A DNA stretch of 64,000 nucleotides from Cristatella mucedo. Its lineage: Eukaryota; Bryozoa; Phylactolaemata; Cristatellidae. The notes under the pieces were generated by a model that worked only from the letters and a program-made list of their open reading frames with translations, searched no databases and was not told the origin of the DNA. The stretch covers positions 846,001 to 910,000 of the forward strand of contig WPIO01000090.1 in NCBI GenBank assembly GCA_009760855.2, in the 5' to 3' direction. Shown piece after piece: positions 11,040 through 24,479 of this stretch (position 1 is the stretch's first letter; each line of letters begins with the position of its first letter). A program made the translations under genes and the position numbers.

Positions 11040-13009
11040 GGTGTGTTTGTTTATTTATTTATTGATATCGCAATGACTCTAGCATGCGTAGCATTCATAC
11101 GTCAGCGGTAAGCTGCATCTCCTCTTAATACATTCAATGGCAACTTATGACCGTTTCCTTTGAATAGTGGAGCCTAAGCTAGAGATAGAACCACATAAAG
11201 ACGAATGGACAGAGATGCGGAAAGACAGAGCGACGTACAAACGCGGAAAGCATAGACAAGGAGAGACGCAAAAAACGTGAGAACGAATAACAAAATATAA
11301 GAAACACAAAATGACGAGAATTCTGAGAGTAAATGAAAACAGTTTTTTCTGAAATCCAGGGAGACGGAGATGCAACCAGCAGGAACGACTGAGTGATAGA
11401 GGACTATTATTACTGGTAGATACAAATACTACGAAAAAATAATGGAGATAGAAAGATGTGGCATGACAAATTTGGAAAAGTAATCACGTCAATCTAAGCT
11501 GAAAAGTACCCTCATGCGCAATTTTTGAATATATTTTTAGTCATCTTATACTTTGAGTAGCAGAAACCTTTTCAGACGAAGGATATGCTCCGCCCAAAAT
11601 TTGCCAAAATTGTAAGTTAATACAAAAGTTATGAAGTAAACGGCAGAACGACCATTTCGGAAGCTAATATTTATTTATATATTGCTTATTCTATTCATGT
11701 ATTATTTATTTATTTAATATATATTACTGTTGACGTGAATATTATTTCAAGGTGTTGCCAATGAACGATTTTAGATGCTGCTTTCAACAGGAAGAGCACT
11801 AATAGCAGAGTTTCTTTGCGACGCATTAATTTATTTGATACTTACTAAACACTGTATACGACACTTTATTACGCTGTGCGGTGACTAGCAGGGCGTGAAA
11901 ATTCGACTCGTTCCGCGATATATGGTTTCCTCCACCATGATTGCCATTTTTCTGACGTAGAATCAACTGAGTGGCTGCATTCTTATTCGGTAAAGATTGC
12001 ATAAGGACCACACTGCCGATGAACATGGGAATACGTTTTATTGCACTAATCATTGCTCAAGGCAAAGGTCTTGCAATCGGACAGAGACAGAAGGGACGTG
12101 GTATTGCTTAACTTCTGTCATCTAATGTTTAGCTTCAATAAAATCTTACGCATCAAGCTTATCAAGCATGTATTTAATTTTATGACGCAAACTTACTTGT
12201 GCGACTTAAGTACAGGCTGTGAGCGTTGTTAAAATTTCATCAAGCAAGAAACTCATGAGAACTTCTCTCTAAGCAATAACCTGGCACTTTACATTCGTGG
12301 CTTTTTCTAATGCAAAGATATTCGTATTTGCTAATCATACGCATTTCAAATTTCATACCGGAATTGCCTTACCAAATACAGAGTAACGAACTGCAGAAAC
12401 GTCGCCTTTCTATAAATAATTACGCTCTCCTAATTATGTGCCATTAGTCTAAGTTGACAGTATCGCTATGGTCGATAATAATAAAGCTAAATTGGCAGAC
12501 CGTCAATTATCCTAATCTTGGTCACATGAACGTCTCTATAAGCATAATATGGATACACAATACATGCACAGTAAATGGATAGAAATACGGTCAGCAGTTA
12601 CATAAACGCATTTAGCTAGTTTCATGTCACATGGAACAAATCACAAGAACTTAGCGAGTATTACGAGAAAAGAGTGCATTTTAGCAAGCAGTAACTTTTT
12701 AACTGTAGTGTTTGTTAAAACATCAGTTGAGAGTGATTTTCCAGATGGAGGCGTCACAACGTAGGGTCCAATCAACAAGATTTTAAGAGCTCCTGAAACA
12801 GTTTAGATTGGCTAAACAGTTAGTCATATGGTTAGTATGCTGGGAATTAATTCTGATACATAGGCTGAATCAAAAATGAGCATTCTAAATAAAAAAGAGC
12901 TAGAAAAATTAGGGATCAAGAATTGTTTTATTGAATTTAATATTAAGTCTGACGTAGATTTGTTGATTGAGCTACTGCTAAGCTAATGGCATACAAACCT
13001 AGGCAGTAG
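11040..13009. repeat. Segmental duplication, copy B, right part
   Basis: Matches to copy C resume at about 11,145 (TATGACCGTTTC) with 18,747 and continue in order: the purine-rich tract at 11,170-11,400 with 18,775-18,960, TTCGGTAAAGATTGC at 11,986 with 19,506, ATACGGTCAGCAGTTAC at 12,586 with about 20,056, and TTTTAGCAAGCAGTAA at 12,680 with 20,151. No gene is supportable. The overlapping minus-strand open frames in the purine tract are low-complexity. Confidence 0.55.
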
Positions 13010-13185
13010 AGTTTAGTTAAGCCTACTCGTAATCTAATTGGCTTATTTGGTAGCCCAGACTTCATCTCAAGCAATACAGTGAAAGTGTGAAGATAAGCTG
13101 AGCCAGGAGAACTGCTGAGGTAGTGAATAGCGTGAAAGAAGAATTGTAGGACGACTGAAAAGGTTGAGTCATAGTCTAATGCAGG
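13010..13185 (-). mobile_element. LINE family 2, decayed 3' fragment
   Basis: The plus-strand landmarks GGTAGCC...ACTTC.TCTCA..CAA, GAGAACTGCTGAGGTAGTGAATAG and TTGAGTCATAGTC parallel the family-2 copies at 26,200 and 50,000. Frames are broken. Confidence 0.55.
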
Positions 13186-13189
13186 AGAG

Positions 13190-14485
13190 GCGCTGCCTGG
13201 TGCATGTTTACGACACTCGATTGGTTGCATCCAGCGGACAATTTTTTACAGCAAACTACACGCTGTGGCAATTGGCATTAAAGGTATCTCATTTACTATT
13301 CAAATGATGTCATTGAATGAGCTGATAGATATGCATATATAATTCTGATCGGATTACATATATCAGATATATTTATATATGCATTTACTTACATGTGGGG
13401 GTGTTTATGTAAGTGTGTGAGCCTGCTTGCGTGCAAGCATTTGCAGGTGAGTATGTGTGTGCCTGTGTGCAAGCTTTCATTAATTTTTAACAAAAGTAGA
13501 TTGCACGCGATTAAACTAATGCAGTAGGAACTGGCTCAACAAAGGGAGTTCTCAGTCGACTTAACCTTCATGATTCTTAGTCGACTTAACCTTCATGATG
13601 CTTCATGATCCTCAAGTGGAGCTAATTTTTCCTCAATAGTAAGTCCCTTCAGCGAGTGCAGCAGTTGGGCAGTGAAGTGAAAGCGAAACCGTTAATTTGG
13701 ATTGGGAAGCCAAAATCTGCTAGAACCTAAGACATACCAAATTGCGAATTCAGGAAGGCAACGTGTGGCTCTCGATGGTGTTTTTCTGCCTGGCTAGTCT
13801 CTTAAACCATCGTTGCAGAAAACTAATTAGCCGTTTACACTAGGTCGGTGCTTCAGTCCTGGTTCTGGCACTTTGACTGATCGATCTGTTGGAGCTTCTA
13901 ACAGCACTTGTTTGGGTGGAAGATTTGTTAAACCTCAATGGAAACTCTCCGTCGTTTTCATGTTTCCTCGTTAGTGGGCTACAAAGTCTTGCAAAACACA
14001 GCATTCAAACTTCAGTTGACCTGGTCGCCGACGTCAAAGTGGGTCGCTCTACGTTTCGCATCACCAATATTCTTAACTGATCCACTGCTTGATTACTAAA
14101 GTGCATCAAATACGTTTCACACCGAATAGCTACCAATCTCTATGAAAATGATTGTCATCATGATTATTTGCAGGAATGCCAATTAGACCACTAAAAAGGA
14201 ACATAATTGTTGTAATGATGTCAAAAATGTAAACATTTAATTTTCAAATGTTTATTGAAAAAAAACTACTTAGATTGCAGGGTTTTAATGAGAATTACAA
14301 ACTTTCAGAACGTAGAACGGTCTCGAAAACTATATGAAAATGTTCTTGGATAGCGATTGCAGCTTAAAGTCACTGCAGCACATTCAAATTGCCTCTAATG
14401 TTCAGTCACATATGCATATACAGTGATGTTCACCTTGAACTTGGTTGGGCTGAGCTCCTCAGCCTCCAGGTCGAACCTGTTATGG
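13190..14485. other. Intergenic sequence without recognisable gene
   Basis: It includes a short tandem repeat at about 13,552-13,605 (two copies of a unit containing AGTCGACTTAACCTTCATGA, with a third partial) and TA/TG-rich sequence at 13,330-13,480. Nothing coding is supportable. Confidence 0.4.
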
Positions 14486-14489
14486 GCAA

Positions 14490-15470
14490 ACCCTAGTTAT
14501 GGGCAAATCCAGTGAGATTCTACTAGTTATGGGCAAACCCAGTGTGATTCAGAAATTGAATAGGCTCTCTCAAAATTGGCTCTACCAGGATATCTCCTGT
14601 CGAATCACCTCGAAATCAAGGTGTCATATTCTAAAGCGACCTCTCGTTAGACGACCATATCAGCTCCATGGTCAAATCTACCTATTTTCAGCTTCATAGT
14701 ATTGCTAAACTTCGGAATGTTTAGATAAGGATACCACGTCAAAGTTGGTCCAAGCATTCGTGACATCTCGTCTCGACTTCTGCAACTCACTGCTTACTGG
14801 CCTTCCAGCATGTGCGATCAGGCGATTGCAGCTGGTGCAAATTTTTGCAGCTAGGCTTGTCTGTCGTGAGCGTCGTAGTTGCCACATTACTCCACTTCTC
14901 GCCAACCTGCACTGGCTACCAGTCAAGCAATGGATTTACTACAAGGTTTTGTAGCTCACTTTTAGGTCCCTTCACTCTATGGCTTAAGCCTATCTCTCCG
15001 ACCTACTTCCCCATCAGGCCAAGCATCGTACCACCCTCTTTTCAAAATCGAACAGTCTTGAAATACCTCGTACAAACCTCAAATCCTTTGGAGACCGTGC
15101 ATTTACTTCGTATGCTCCCAAAGCCTGGTCCCTCCCGACCTGAGTCAGAACATCCCCTGACCTGACCACATTTAAAAGGAACTTGAAAACACACCTATTT
15201 AGGACAGCATTTAGTGTGTCCCTGTGATTCGTCCTTCACGTGCTAATGCGTGCCGACACTGTGCACGCTGCCACTAACCACATTTGCATGCTGACCCTGT
15301 GCAAGTCACCCCTAATCATTTTATTCATCTTGTTTGTTTTTTCAAGCATGATTTTACCTACCATTTAATTGCATTTCCCTTTGCAGCATCTGTAAAGTGC
15401 CTAGAAAGAGATTAAGTTGTCTGATTGTGCTTTATCAAGTATAATATTGTTGTTATTATTATTATAAACC
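14490..15470 (+). mobile_element. LINE family 1, RT C-terminal region and 3' UTR
   Basis: The plus-strand frame at 14,745-14,954 encodes the RT thumb region (SRLDFCNSLLTGLP, AIRRLQLVQ). The next frame carries the LLP/YLSD-type C-terminal part with shifts. The 3' UTR ends at about 15,470 in TTGTTATTATTATT. The 5' edge holds three close copies of TATGGGCAAA (14,480-14,540), whereas other copies have one. Confidence 0.8.
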
Positions 15471-15474
15471 GGGC

Positions 15475-16105
15475 CGGCAATAGTAGATGAAAAACCGAGA
15501 TTTTGGTTTTTAAAATTAATTTCGAGAGTTTTAAGGAAGTTTCTTTATTCAGTGTTGGCCGGTGTCGATGAGGTAATGCTATCTCGCATGGAGCTCGGTT
15601 GTTGTGGCTAACCTAATAAGGGAGCTCAAGGCTTCATAGGTCACCGTAGCCTGATTAGGTTTTAATACTCACTCAGTGATGTGGTTTCTGGTCTCATATA
15701 GCATTACTAGTAGGCTAAAGATTGAGACCCTAAGCATGTATATTTAGGATTCGTATACTACCTCATGCTCAATGGCATACGAAGGACCTTTTCGTTTTTG
15801 TTGCTGCATACTTTATGTAATGTGAGCTTGCCTGAAATCGGATTTTTTTTACAAGTGTGAAAATTTCATGCAGGAATCCAGTAAAGCGTAGCTTTTTAAA
15901 CTCTAAAAAATTATAGCCCACGAAGATTACCTACTTAATCTGGAAATATCGCATGCCATTGGAACCAAATCAACTTTAGGCATTGACGTCTGATAAATGA
16001 GATTACGATTTCACCTCTATTATATCGCTATAGCTGCTTCAGCAGACACATCATAACTGAATCTGAACGAGACGGGCCGCTAGTATCAGGCTTCTAACTA
16101 GGTCT
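15475..16105. repeat. Segmental duplication, copy C, left end
   Basis: The part from about 15,930 matches copies A (1,265) and D (24,505), including AACTGAATCTGAACGAGA and GTCTAGTTGCC. The part before 15,900 has no match that I noticed. No gene. Confidence 0.4.
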
Positions 16106-16107
16106 AG

Positions 16108-16800
16108 TTGCCTTTTTGTATCATCCTTAGGTCTAGTTATAGGGGATTAAGATTACAGCTGGTTGAAAACTCGGCAACTATACTTGTCTTTCCTGAGCTT
16201 ACCAGTCACCACGTCATGCCACTTCTCGCCGACCTGCACTCGCTATCATTTAGTCAAGGGATCGTCTTTGAGGTTTTTTGGCTCACTTTGAGGTCACTTC
16301 AATCTTCGTCTCCACATACCTCTCAGATATAATCCCCTACCAGGCTAGGCAGCATACCACCCGCTTTTCGGAATCAACAGTGTAAGAATATCTTGTACAA
16401 ACCTCAAATCGCTTAGAGACCGTGCAAGTAGTTCGTATGCTCCCAAAGCCTTGGACTCGCTCCTGGCTTGAACAAAAACCCGCACAAAATCCCCTGACTT
16501 GACCACATTTAAAATAAGCTTCAAAACACACATACTTAGGACAACATTTATTGGGTCCATGTGATTCGTTGTTAATGTGTTCACGCTTGCTGACACTACA
16601 TATACTGCCACCGACCACACTTGCATGGTGACCCTATGTACGTCACCCCTAACCACGTTATTCGTGTTGATTATTAAGTATTATCATACTCACCATTCAA
16701 TCGCGGTTCTTTTGCAGCTAATCTAAAGCCACTAGAAGGAGATTGAGTTTTCTGAGGGCGCTGTTACAAGTGCCTTAATATAATAACTATTTAAATTATT
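16108..16800 (+). mobile_element. LINE family 1, degenerate 3' fragment
   Basis: Plus orientation. It starts in the RT thumb codons (RLQLVENSA near 16,155), continues through the HITPLLADLHSL-like part, and the 3' UTR (CATTTATTGGGTCCATGTG near 16,545) ends near 16,800 in an AT-rich tail. Several frameshifts are present. Confidence 0.7.
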
Positions 16801-19800
16801 GTAGACTAAGCAGTTCATGGTGATGAACTGCTACTCGAAATCAGCCGACATATCACCCACGTACATGTGGGGTAAAGGATTCTATTGAATATGCTTAATC
16901 ATTTCATACCAACAATCTTGTCAACGTAATCCTTAGTAAGTCTTTAGGGGTTTAGATGTGACTGGGGGCATGACTTCATTAGTAAGAATGGCAGATAATT
17001 GTTCAACAAAAATAATGAATGAGACCCCTATTCAGTGATGAATATAAAAACAATTATTGATGCAACAATATAATCGGTAAAGTTAAGTTCACTACTTCTG
17101 GACTAGCCACACTGATGCATGGTAGAGTTCCAGTTAGTTATATTTCACTTTCGGATGTAGCGGTCACCATCATGCGGCCTGACTCTAAAATTGCTAGCGG
17201 ACTATCTCAGTTTGATCAGTCACGAATATAATTGCAGCCTCTACACTTTAACCTGGTCTACATCTTTTAGGTGTAATTTATATAAAATTCTACTACGTGG
17301 TAAGATATGCAAGGCTGTTGACACTTTATTATGTCATTAGTTGGAAAATGCAAAGCCTTATCAGGCAAACATATTTTGTCGTTACCGGAATATAGCTAAA
17401 TTAAAATATTCAGCATTACACCAATACCTACAATTGGGATCACATGTAAATACTTCGTAGTTAAATTTTCAAATTGTATTAGCTTTTTCCGCTGTACGTT
17501 TCTTATGTATATTTTGTATTTATTCGGTAAATCAAGGCTTTCAATGCATCTAACATAGATTTACGTGCAGGTGGCTTTGGGCCTACAGCGAATGCCTGGC
17601 TGTTCCATCAGGTACCATGCAGCAAGCTAATGTAAAGAAGTAAAGACTACTTAAGAAACTTCGAATACACTTAACCGATTGATAGTTAGCCAATACAAGT
17701 CCTCTAGACCCAATATTTTATGACGGTAATGAAGTCTTTTAACTCAAGCCAGCCTTTCTGAATATAAAATATTGTACACAATGTGAATGCAAGAAGTCAA
17801 AAGTTGTTATCACCGCATGTATATATTTTAATATTGCTGTTATATACTTATTGCTTAAACCCCGCCTAAGATAAGGCAATGCTTAAAAAGTAGGTATACT
17901 TTACTTTGGATGCATTCTGTTTATCTACTGTTAGGTTGATTTGCAACGAGGCACTCATTTATTTTACAGGTGGTACATTTATTGGCTGGAAGAGCATATT
18001 TCAATGATCGGGCGTTCTATTTTAGGACAGAGTCTAGGTTTACCGATAATTTATTTGCTAAAGACGTTGTCATTTAACTAGAGAAAGTGAGAGACTATTC
18101 AGTTATAATGTCACCAGGCATGTATGAGAAATCCGTGCCCCAGGTGAGTTGATGAACCGCCACATGCCGTTATGCAAGGAGTGCAGAAAGCATTACCAGT
18201 ACTCTTAGTTACCTGGTTTTAACGGCTTAGATTCCGCCAGGATATCTCAAGGGCATTACATGGAGTGCTAACTAAAAACAACTGAGCAATATATCTAGCT
18301 GGTTGGCACGTGACATGATAGGGTGGTTGGTATAAATGCATTGCTCACCGGACAAGTGCTCTCGAGCTACTATGAAGAGGTTTGACCTGACTCATTTCAA
18401 TGCAGTGCTAGTGATGCATTGGTGATGTCGGATATGCTTGAAAAGAACTTGGAAATGACTAGTATCAATTGCTCCATAAAGATCGACCTGAACGACTAGA
18501 TAAACATGTTGAGATCACTAGTTTACAATGTTAGAGAAAAGTCGTGGGCTGCTCTGTGTAGGACTGCCCTTATGGTGAGAAACAGGAAGTGACCTCGGTT
18601 GCTATTATCTAATTGTGATACTTGTATCCAGCTGCCAAGTCACCGGCATCTAGGTCGGTGCAATTGCAGAATTAAGGCTGAGCACATACGCAATCCTGTG
18701 GCACAGGTAGCATGCATCTTTGCTGTGCATACTTAGTGGCTAAATATGACCGTTTCGTTTCAAAAGTGAAGATTAAGTTAGAGACGGAAGCATGTAGAGA
18801 TGAACGGTGAGAGATGCAGGAAGAAAGATTGACAAAGAGACTCGGCGACATAGATATGGAGAGAATGAAAGACGGAGACAAAATAACGAGAATTCGGAGA
18901 GTAAAGTATGCAAATTCAAATTGCTAGTGAGACAGGGTGCGAGAGAGGCTGCCATTAGGAGAAGTGGCTTCATAGAGTCCTAGTGAAACAGTCCAGTGAT
19001 GATCACACAGAATGCGGATAGAAGGTCGCATACGTGACAGAGGTATAAAAAACACTGTCACGTTTGGACCTGAATGATATCCTATTTACTTTTCTCAACA
19101 CACTTTTCAGTCATCATAGAGTCTTAGACGTTGGCTAGCCCAAACCAATTAAAATTGAGTATGGGCCTTCACAAACAAATATGCTTACGTTAGTAAATTT
19201 AGTTTAAAGAAACATCAAGAAGATTAAAACAACCTATCCTTAAGTTAGTCATTCTCCTCCCATAATATTTCAAATGGCCGTATATAGCTCCTGTTGTCTG
19301 CAGGAGAGCACTCACGGCGGAATTTGTTTACCACTCATTTCTCGTTTTATAGAAGTAACTTAGCACCAGTTTTACAAGAAATGTTAGTACACAGTTCGGG
19401 GACTTGCTTGGTGTGAATGTTCAATTTGCTTCACGATGTTTACCTTGCTTAATCGTTATCACATTTTTTTCTAATACACGGTCTACCGAGAGGCAGCATT
19501 ACTGTTCGGTAAAGATTGCCAAACAACCATGCATCAGATAATCCTGGGATTAACAGTTTATGCTAAAATCAAAATTTCAAATCACTAGTCTTGCGATAAG
19601 ACAAAAAAAGGGCATGGCATCGATCAAATTATGTCGGTTAAAGTTCAGCTGCAATACAATATTTCATATCCTGCATAACTAGCATGTATTTAATAATCTG
19701 AAATGAACCTACTTTTGCAACTTCAGTACAACTTGTGTATAAATAGACTTACGGTGAGCAAAGCGACTTATACAGACCCCAGTAAGCATTTGCAAATGAT

Positions 19801-20430
19801 ATGGATTTTAAATTACATACAAACGAGACGAATTACTAACACAGAGTAATTGACTGCTGACACTACTCATCCCTAAAAATTACATCGTCCTGATCAGACA
19901 CTACAAGTCCGTGTTGACGATGTCGATGCAGTTGATAGTAATATCTATTAATTTCCACAGTTCCTAACTATAACTATCTCCTACATCTCAGCTAGCATTA
20001 GCATTCCAATGAACATTATAAGGTCAGACGCAAAATGAACGGTGAATGAACGTAAATATGGTCAGCAGTAACTAACGAGTGTTTAGAAAACTTTATTACC
20101 CAGAGGACAAGAAACAAGAACTGAGCAAGCTTTGCTAGATAAGAGTGTGGTTTTAGCAAGCAGTAAATTTATAATAACAGTGTTTGCTGAAACATCAGGT
20201 CAAGATTAAATTTCATGATGGATGCATCACGAAGTATGGTGTCCTCACAAGAATATTGTATTAAATCTTGAAACAGTGTAAATCGACCAAACAGTTGGTA
20301 AAGTGCTTAACCTGCTAGGGAAATAGTGCTCATATGTAGGCCTAAACCAAAAAGTGAGTTCTCAAAAAATAGCAACGGAAATTGAGGTTTAAGAAATGCT
20401 TTATTGGAAGGCATTTCAAGTCTGATGCAG
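16801..20430. repeat. Segmental duplication, copy C, main part
   Basis: This copy aligns in order with copy B 7,900-13,000, but lacks the SINE present at 8,655 and lacks the whole interval holding the defensin-like gene. Only about 100-150 bases (18,600-18,730) replace about 1.35 kb of B (9,780-11,130). No gene is supportable. Open frames near 18,672-18,973 on the minus strand fall in the purine-rich tract. Confidence 0.55.
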
Positions 20431-21150
20431 ATTTCGCGATGTGGCTTCTACTTAGCTTACGGCATAAATCTATAGCTGCCAATTTTGGCTGTACCTGCAA
20501 CAACAAAAAGTGCACAAGAGCAAAAGCACACACTTGCAAGGGCTGGAAGAACAGCAAAAAAGAGTTTTCTTGAATTCGAGACGTAGCAAAACAAAGTATT
20601 GACTAATAGCCAGGCTGAAAGTTGGCAGATTTAGTTCCTGCACTATGATGGACCTTGCAAGAACAGTTCCTTGAGAACGGTGCACATATATTTTGCTAAG
20701 ATTATATAACACAAATGCTGGCAGAGCCAATTTCCACCTTCAGGTAGTTACACTAATATTTGAGGCTCTACTGCCATTATCTTTGAAAGTATATGCTGCC
20801 AGCTAAGAGCTAAAATTAGGACTACTGTCTGAAGGTGAGTTTAATGTAAATTAAGGTGCCGGAGAAGAAATGTTTACCTTCGTTATTCACATGCATACAA
20901 ATATCATCTTAGGTTATGTTTGGTTATCTTGACAGCAATAGATTTTATTAATAGCTTCAAGAAGTTGGCCTGCCAAAGATCACCTACATTTATCAAGCCG
21001 TTGTTGTTGACGACAAGATATTTGCGTGTTTTCATCGATGCTCAGGAGTCCTTCCACAAGATAGAACCTAAGCTACACCTATAAATATGTGCTATGGGGC
21101 TTAAAGACAGGACGAACTCATGTGTAAAAGGTAGTTCCCTTTTATCGTTC
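20431..21150. other. Intergenic sequence
   Basis: The beginning still resembles copy B near 12,960-13,040. A short Cys/Lys-rich open frame (20,382-20,573) overlaps this homologous stretch and has no conserved counterpart in B, so I do not call it. The rest shows no recognised element. Confidence 0.35.
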
Positions 21151-21154
21151 GCTA

Positions 21155-21320
21155 AGAGCCGTGATGGCACACTAGGTAAGGCGGCTGCTTTCATGACCTT
21201 GTTCCCAACTCGTGAGTTCAATTCCTGTGGTTGGCGATCCTTTATCGCCATTGCAAGCGGTGGTGTTAGCCGTAAAGGCTCTTCTGTTACTATACAAAAA
21301 TAGGGTTTTGAATCAGCTTG
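21155..21320 (+). mobile_element. tRNA-derived SINE (family S1)
   Basis: The copy shows GCCGTGATGGCACACTAGGTAAGG (box A area, in two parts), GCTTTCATGACC, box B (GAGTTCAATTCC near 21,213), GCGATCCTTTATCGCC, GTGGTGTTAGCC, GCTCTTCTGTTAC and an A/T-rich tail passing into TTATTTATTATTATT. It is close to the inverted copy at 37,335-37,500. Confidence 0.8.
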
Positions 21321-22725
21321 GATTTGTTATTTATTTATTATTATTAAGAGGACCTAATATCTATCGAGGCAAACCGATTAGACCATTCGATTCCAGCTGA
21401 CCTCCTGGGTCGTTTGACACTTTCACCTACACATTCTCAATTGAAAAAAGTTATTTACTGCCAATATACGAGTAAGGTTCTTCGTAACGATTGATACTAA
21501 TCATTATCTTACGCTACAAGCAATCGAAGGAAGAGAGCAGAGATACTTAAGTTGGGAAATTTTTGCTGAGAAAAGTGGAATGCCACTAAGGCGATGCAGT
21601 CTCAGTTGAGGTATTGCATGGAAAAAGACCCCAATTACTTGGTAGACTGAAAGTGGTTATCCATAAGTTTATATGGTTCATCATTCATTATTTACATTCA
21701 TATCATTCATTTATATGGTTCATATATTGCTCCATACTGCGTCTTCAATAGAAGGAGCAAGAGGGAGACTGATTGAAATTGCTCGTGCTCCATTATGCTC
21801 GAATTGAACTCTTATTTGTTTATTGGATGTTTGCATAACCTTCCATGTAAGTGCTAGAGCAACTCCTGCTCTTAATTACATAATGTATCAAGGTCACAAT
21901 GCGCACATATAATAAACTAATGCTCGATCAAATGAAGCCATTAGAATTTTATATGCTAGCCAAACGAAAAACTTCTTTTTCGAGGACCGAAATATTTTGG
22001 ATCACTTCATTAGTCACTGCCGTAACAACCTAATTAGGAGCCGCTCAAATTCCATGCTGATCTTATGGCAATTTCTGAATAAATAAAAAATCAACAGGTA
22101 CTATAAACTAGAAATAATCACCTAATCAATGGCAATAAATACGGATAAGGTTTGGGCTAGTGCCACCTTGACGTGCCAAATAACAGCTTTGAAGTTAGTT
22201 TCAGGAGCACATTCGCTTCAACTTTAAAAATTTTCAGCATACTGGACACAAATCAATAACAACAAAAAGTGATATCACTATACGCTTAGGCATTAATGAA
22301 ACGTGCAAAAATATTTACTGCCACGTGCAACTTTTGCATAGTCATGTCATAGTGATGCAGTCTAATAGTCACATTCTCTAATCAATCAAGATCCTCAAAA
22401 AATGTCACCTAACATTTTCAAGATCAATGCAGAAGAAAGCTTAGATTATAAGTGAAGAATAGGCTTCAATATATCACCATTAACTTTGAGTTTTATTTTT
22501 AGGAGCATTTGCATTGTGCTAAAATGAAACAAGTGCTATTTTAGATCAAGCCAGTCCGGCATTCACGATCAGCACTTTAGCACTAAGATAGAAAAACGTT
22601 AATCGTCAACGGACCATTAGAGTAATCTGGATAACCTGTCTCAAACCGTCATTCCAAATATTTGCTTAGGCAAATTCTTATTCATGCTATCTTTCATTAA
22701 TGACGAGTGTTTGATAGGCACGTGG
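21321..22725. other. AT-rich intergenic sequence
   Basis: No coding frame, RNA gene or recognised repeat. A small local duplication (CATTCATTTATATGGTTCAT-type units) is seen at 21,672-21,725. Confidence 0.4.
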
Positions 22726-22726
22726 A

Positions 22727-23065
22727 ATGTAATGTCGCGCAATTTGTCCCCATCTGTAAATCTACAAAGCCAGAAAGACACGTCGACGTTAGGCTGGAGG
22801 CTTCACTATAGTTCACTCACAGCCTAAAAGCCTTCGGTATGAATTGGGTAGCCAAAAGACTTCATCTCGCGTAACAAAGAGAAATTGAGAAACGAAGCAA
22901 ATTAAGGGGAGCAACTGAGGTAGTGAGTAGCATGGAAGAAGCAGCTCAGGTTTGATGGAAAGGATGTTCCATAGTCGGCAGCAGGAGAGTGGTTTTCGTT
23001 AGTTTTAATCGTGGAAGAGAGTTCCAAAGTCTTGGACCTGGAGAGCTACAGCTTCTGATTCCATT
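22727..23065 (-). mobile_element. LINE family 2, 3' fragment
   Basis: Minus orientation. The tail side is AATGTAATGTCGC at 22,727, followed by the family blocks (CACTCACAGCCTAA, GGTAGCCAAAAGACTTC, GAGGTAGTGAGTAGCATGG, GTCTTGGACCTGGAGAGCTA). Coding frames are broken. Confidence 0.7.
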
Positions 23066-24479
23066 ATAACCCTAATATTGTACTTGCTAATTGGTACTCA
23101 CCAAGTTAATTAGCGTTGCTCTGTTACCTAGTAAAAAAAGAGGCTCTACTCATCATTGCTTAGATTTCTTTTTCAGTGTAAATCGAATAGTTCTGCGAAC
23201 CAGAACAGTTACGAAGAGCTGGGCATGAGTTTGCCCTTTACATTTACGTCATGGCTATGCAGGATTGCATGCTGCAGCTCCCGACGGTCTACAGTACGGT
23301 TTGGGCTAGCTTCTTCCTACACTGAAAAGTTCCAAATGTATTCAACCATTTCTCTGGTATGAAACTGCAGCTTCAAGCCATTGTAGTAAACTCAAAGAGA
23401 TTTCAATTTTATTATCATAGTACAAATAACGAAAACAATAAATTTGCATATGGCCGGCAGCTTCCCTGGTTGTGTCTATGAGCTGTGAAAAAGGATGATC
23501 TAGTCGTGATTTCATTTATTAAGTAAAACAACTACATATTGGCATAAACTTATTGAATGGCTAATGTATTGCAAAGTATGCTGAAGACTCATAACAGCCT
23601 CATCAAGGTATGCTATCACTTTTAGGATATACTATGCAGCGGTTCCAAATAGCTTCTCATATTTAATTTTCTAATTTTTAAAACGCTGACACAAACTTTG
23701 TGGATGCATAGTGTCAAATTATATCTTGTCGACTTATATCAATGTCAGCGGATTCTAGTAGAACACACTCCTAACGATGAGATAATGTGAGCTAAGTAAT
23801 TGGGATTCGCCTAGCTTTCACTTCGGCATGTGTAGTATCGTATCATTTCGAGACAGTATATATTTGGGACAGTGGATTGTATAGTAAACAGGTAATATGC
23901 GTATTGCCCTGGTATGATCCAACCTTTAATAATGAGCTTTGAGTGCATCGCGGGCGAGAAATCTACGACCTCATCTACTGAATACATTCACCTTTACCTT
24001 CGTCGGCCTAGCTGCTCAACCACTGGGCAAGACAGCATCGGTTCTACAGGTCGGAGGATATCCCTGTTTGCCCACTGCCAGCATGAGTTTCACGGCTCTA
24101 AATGAAATTTTCGTGATTTAGCTAAATCAATTTCAAAGCCACAAAGCTTGGTCACTATGTACTGGTATGATAAGAGCAAGGCATACTGTTTGGAGCAAGC
24201 CCTAATGGCTAGCAGAATGCGATTAGGGCTGAAGATGAACTCACCGACCGGGCTTCTGGCATGCGATTGCTTTTTAAATACAGTAATCGTTCAATATACG
24301 AGCACTTATATTTCATACTGTGCACAACAACTCATACCCATCTGTGTGAAAAGTATTCCTTCTTTTTTCATCCTGTATATCTTTCCGTAATTGGAGGTTG
24401 CATGAACTCGGATTAATTGTATGACAGGCGATTTCAACCGTGTATGCAGTGTAGCACTGCTTGTTAACTTGTAATTAGC
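23066..24479. other. Unassigned region with short GC-richer open frames
   Basis: Overlapping short plus-strand frames lie at 23,914-24,121 in locally GC-richer sequence. No domain, splice context or homologous copy supports them. The rest is AT-rich and featureless. Confidence 0.3.

Noticed and set aside
20382-20573. Cys/Lys-rich 63-codon frame that might be another secreted peptide
   Set aside because: No signal peptide, and the homologous part of copy B does not preserve it. It overlaps a repeat-like stretch.
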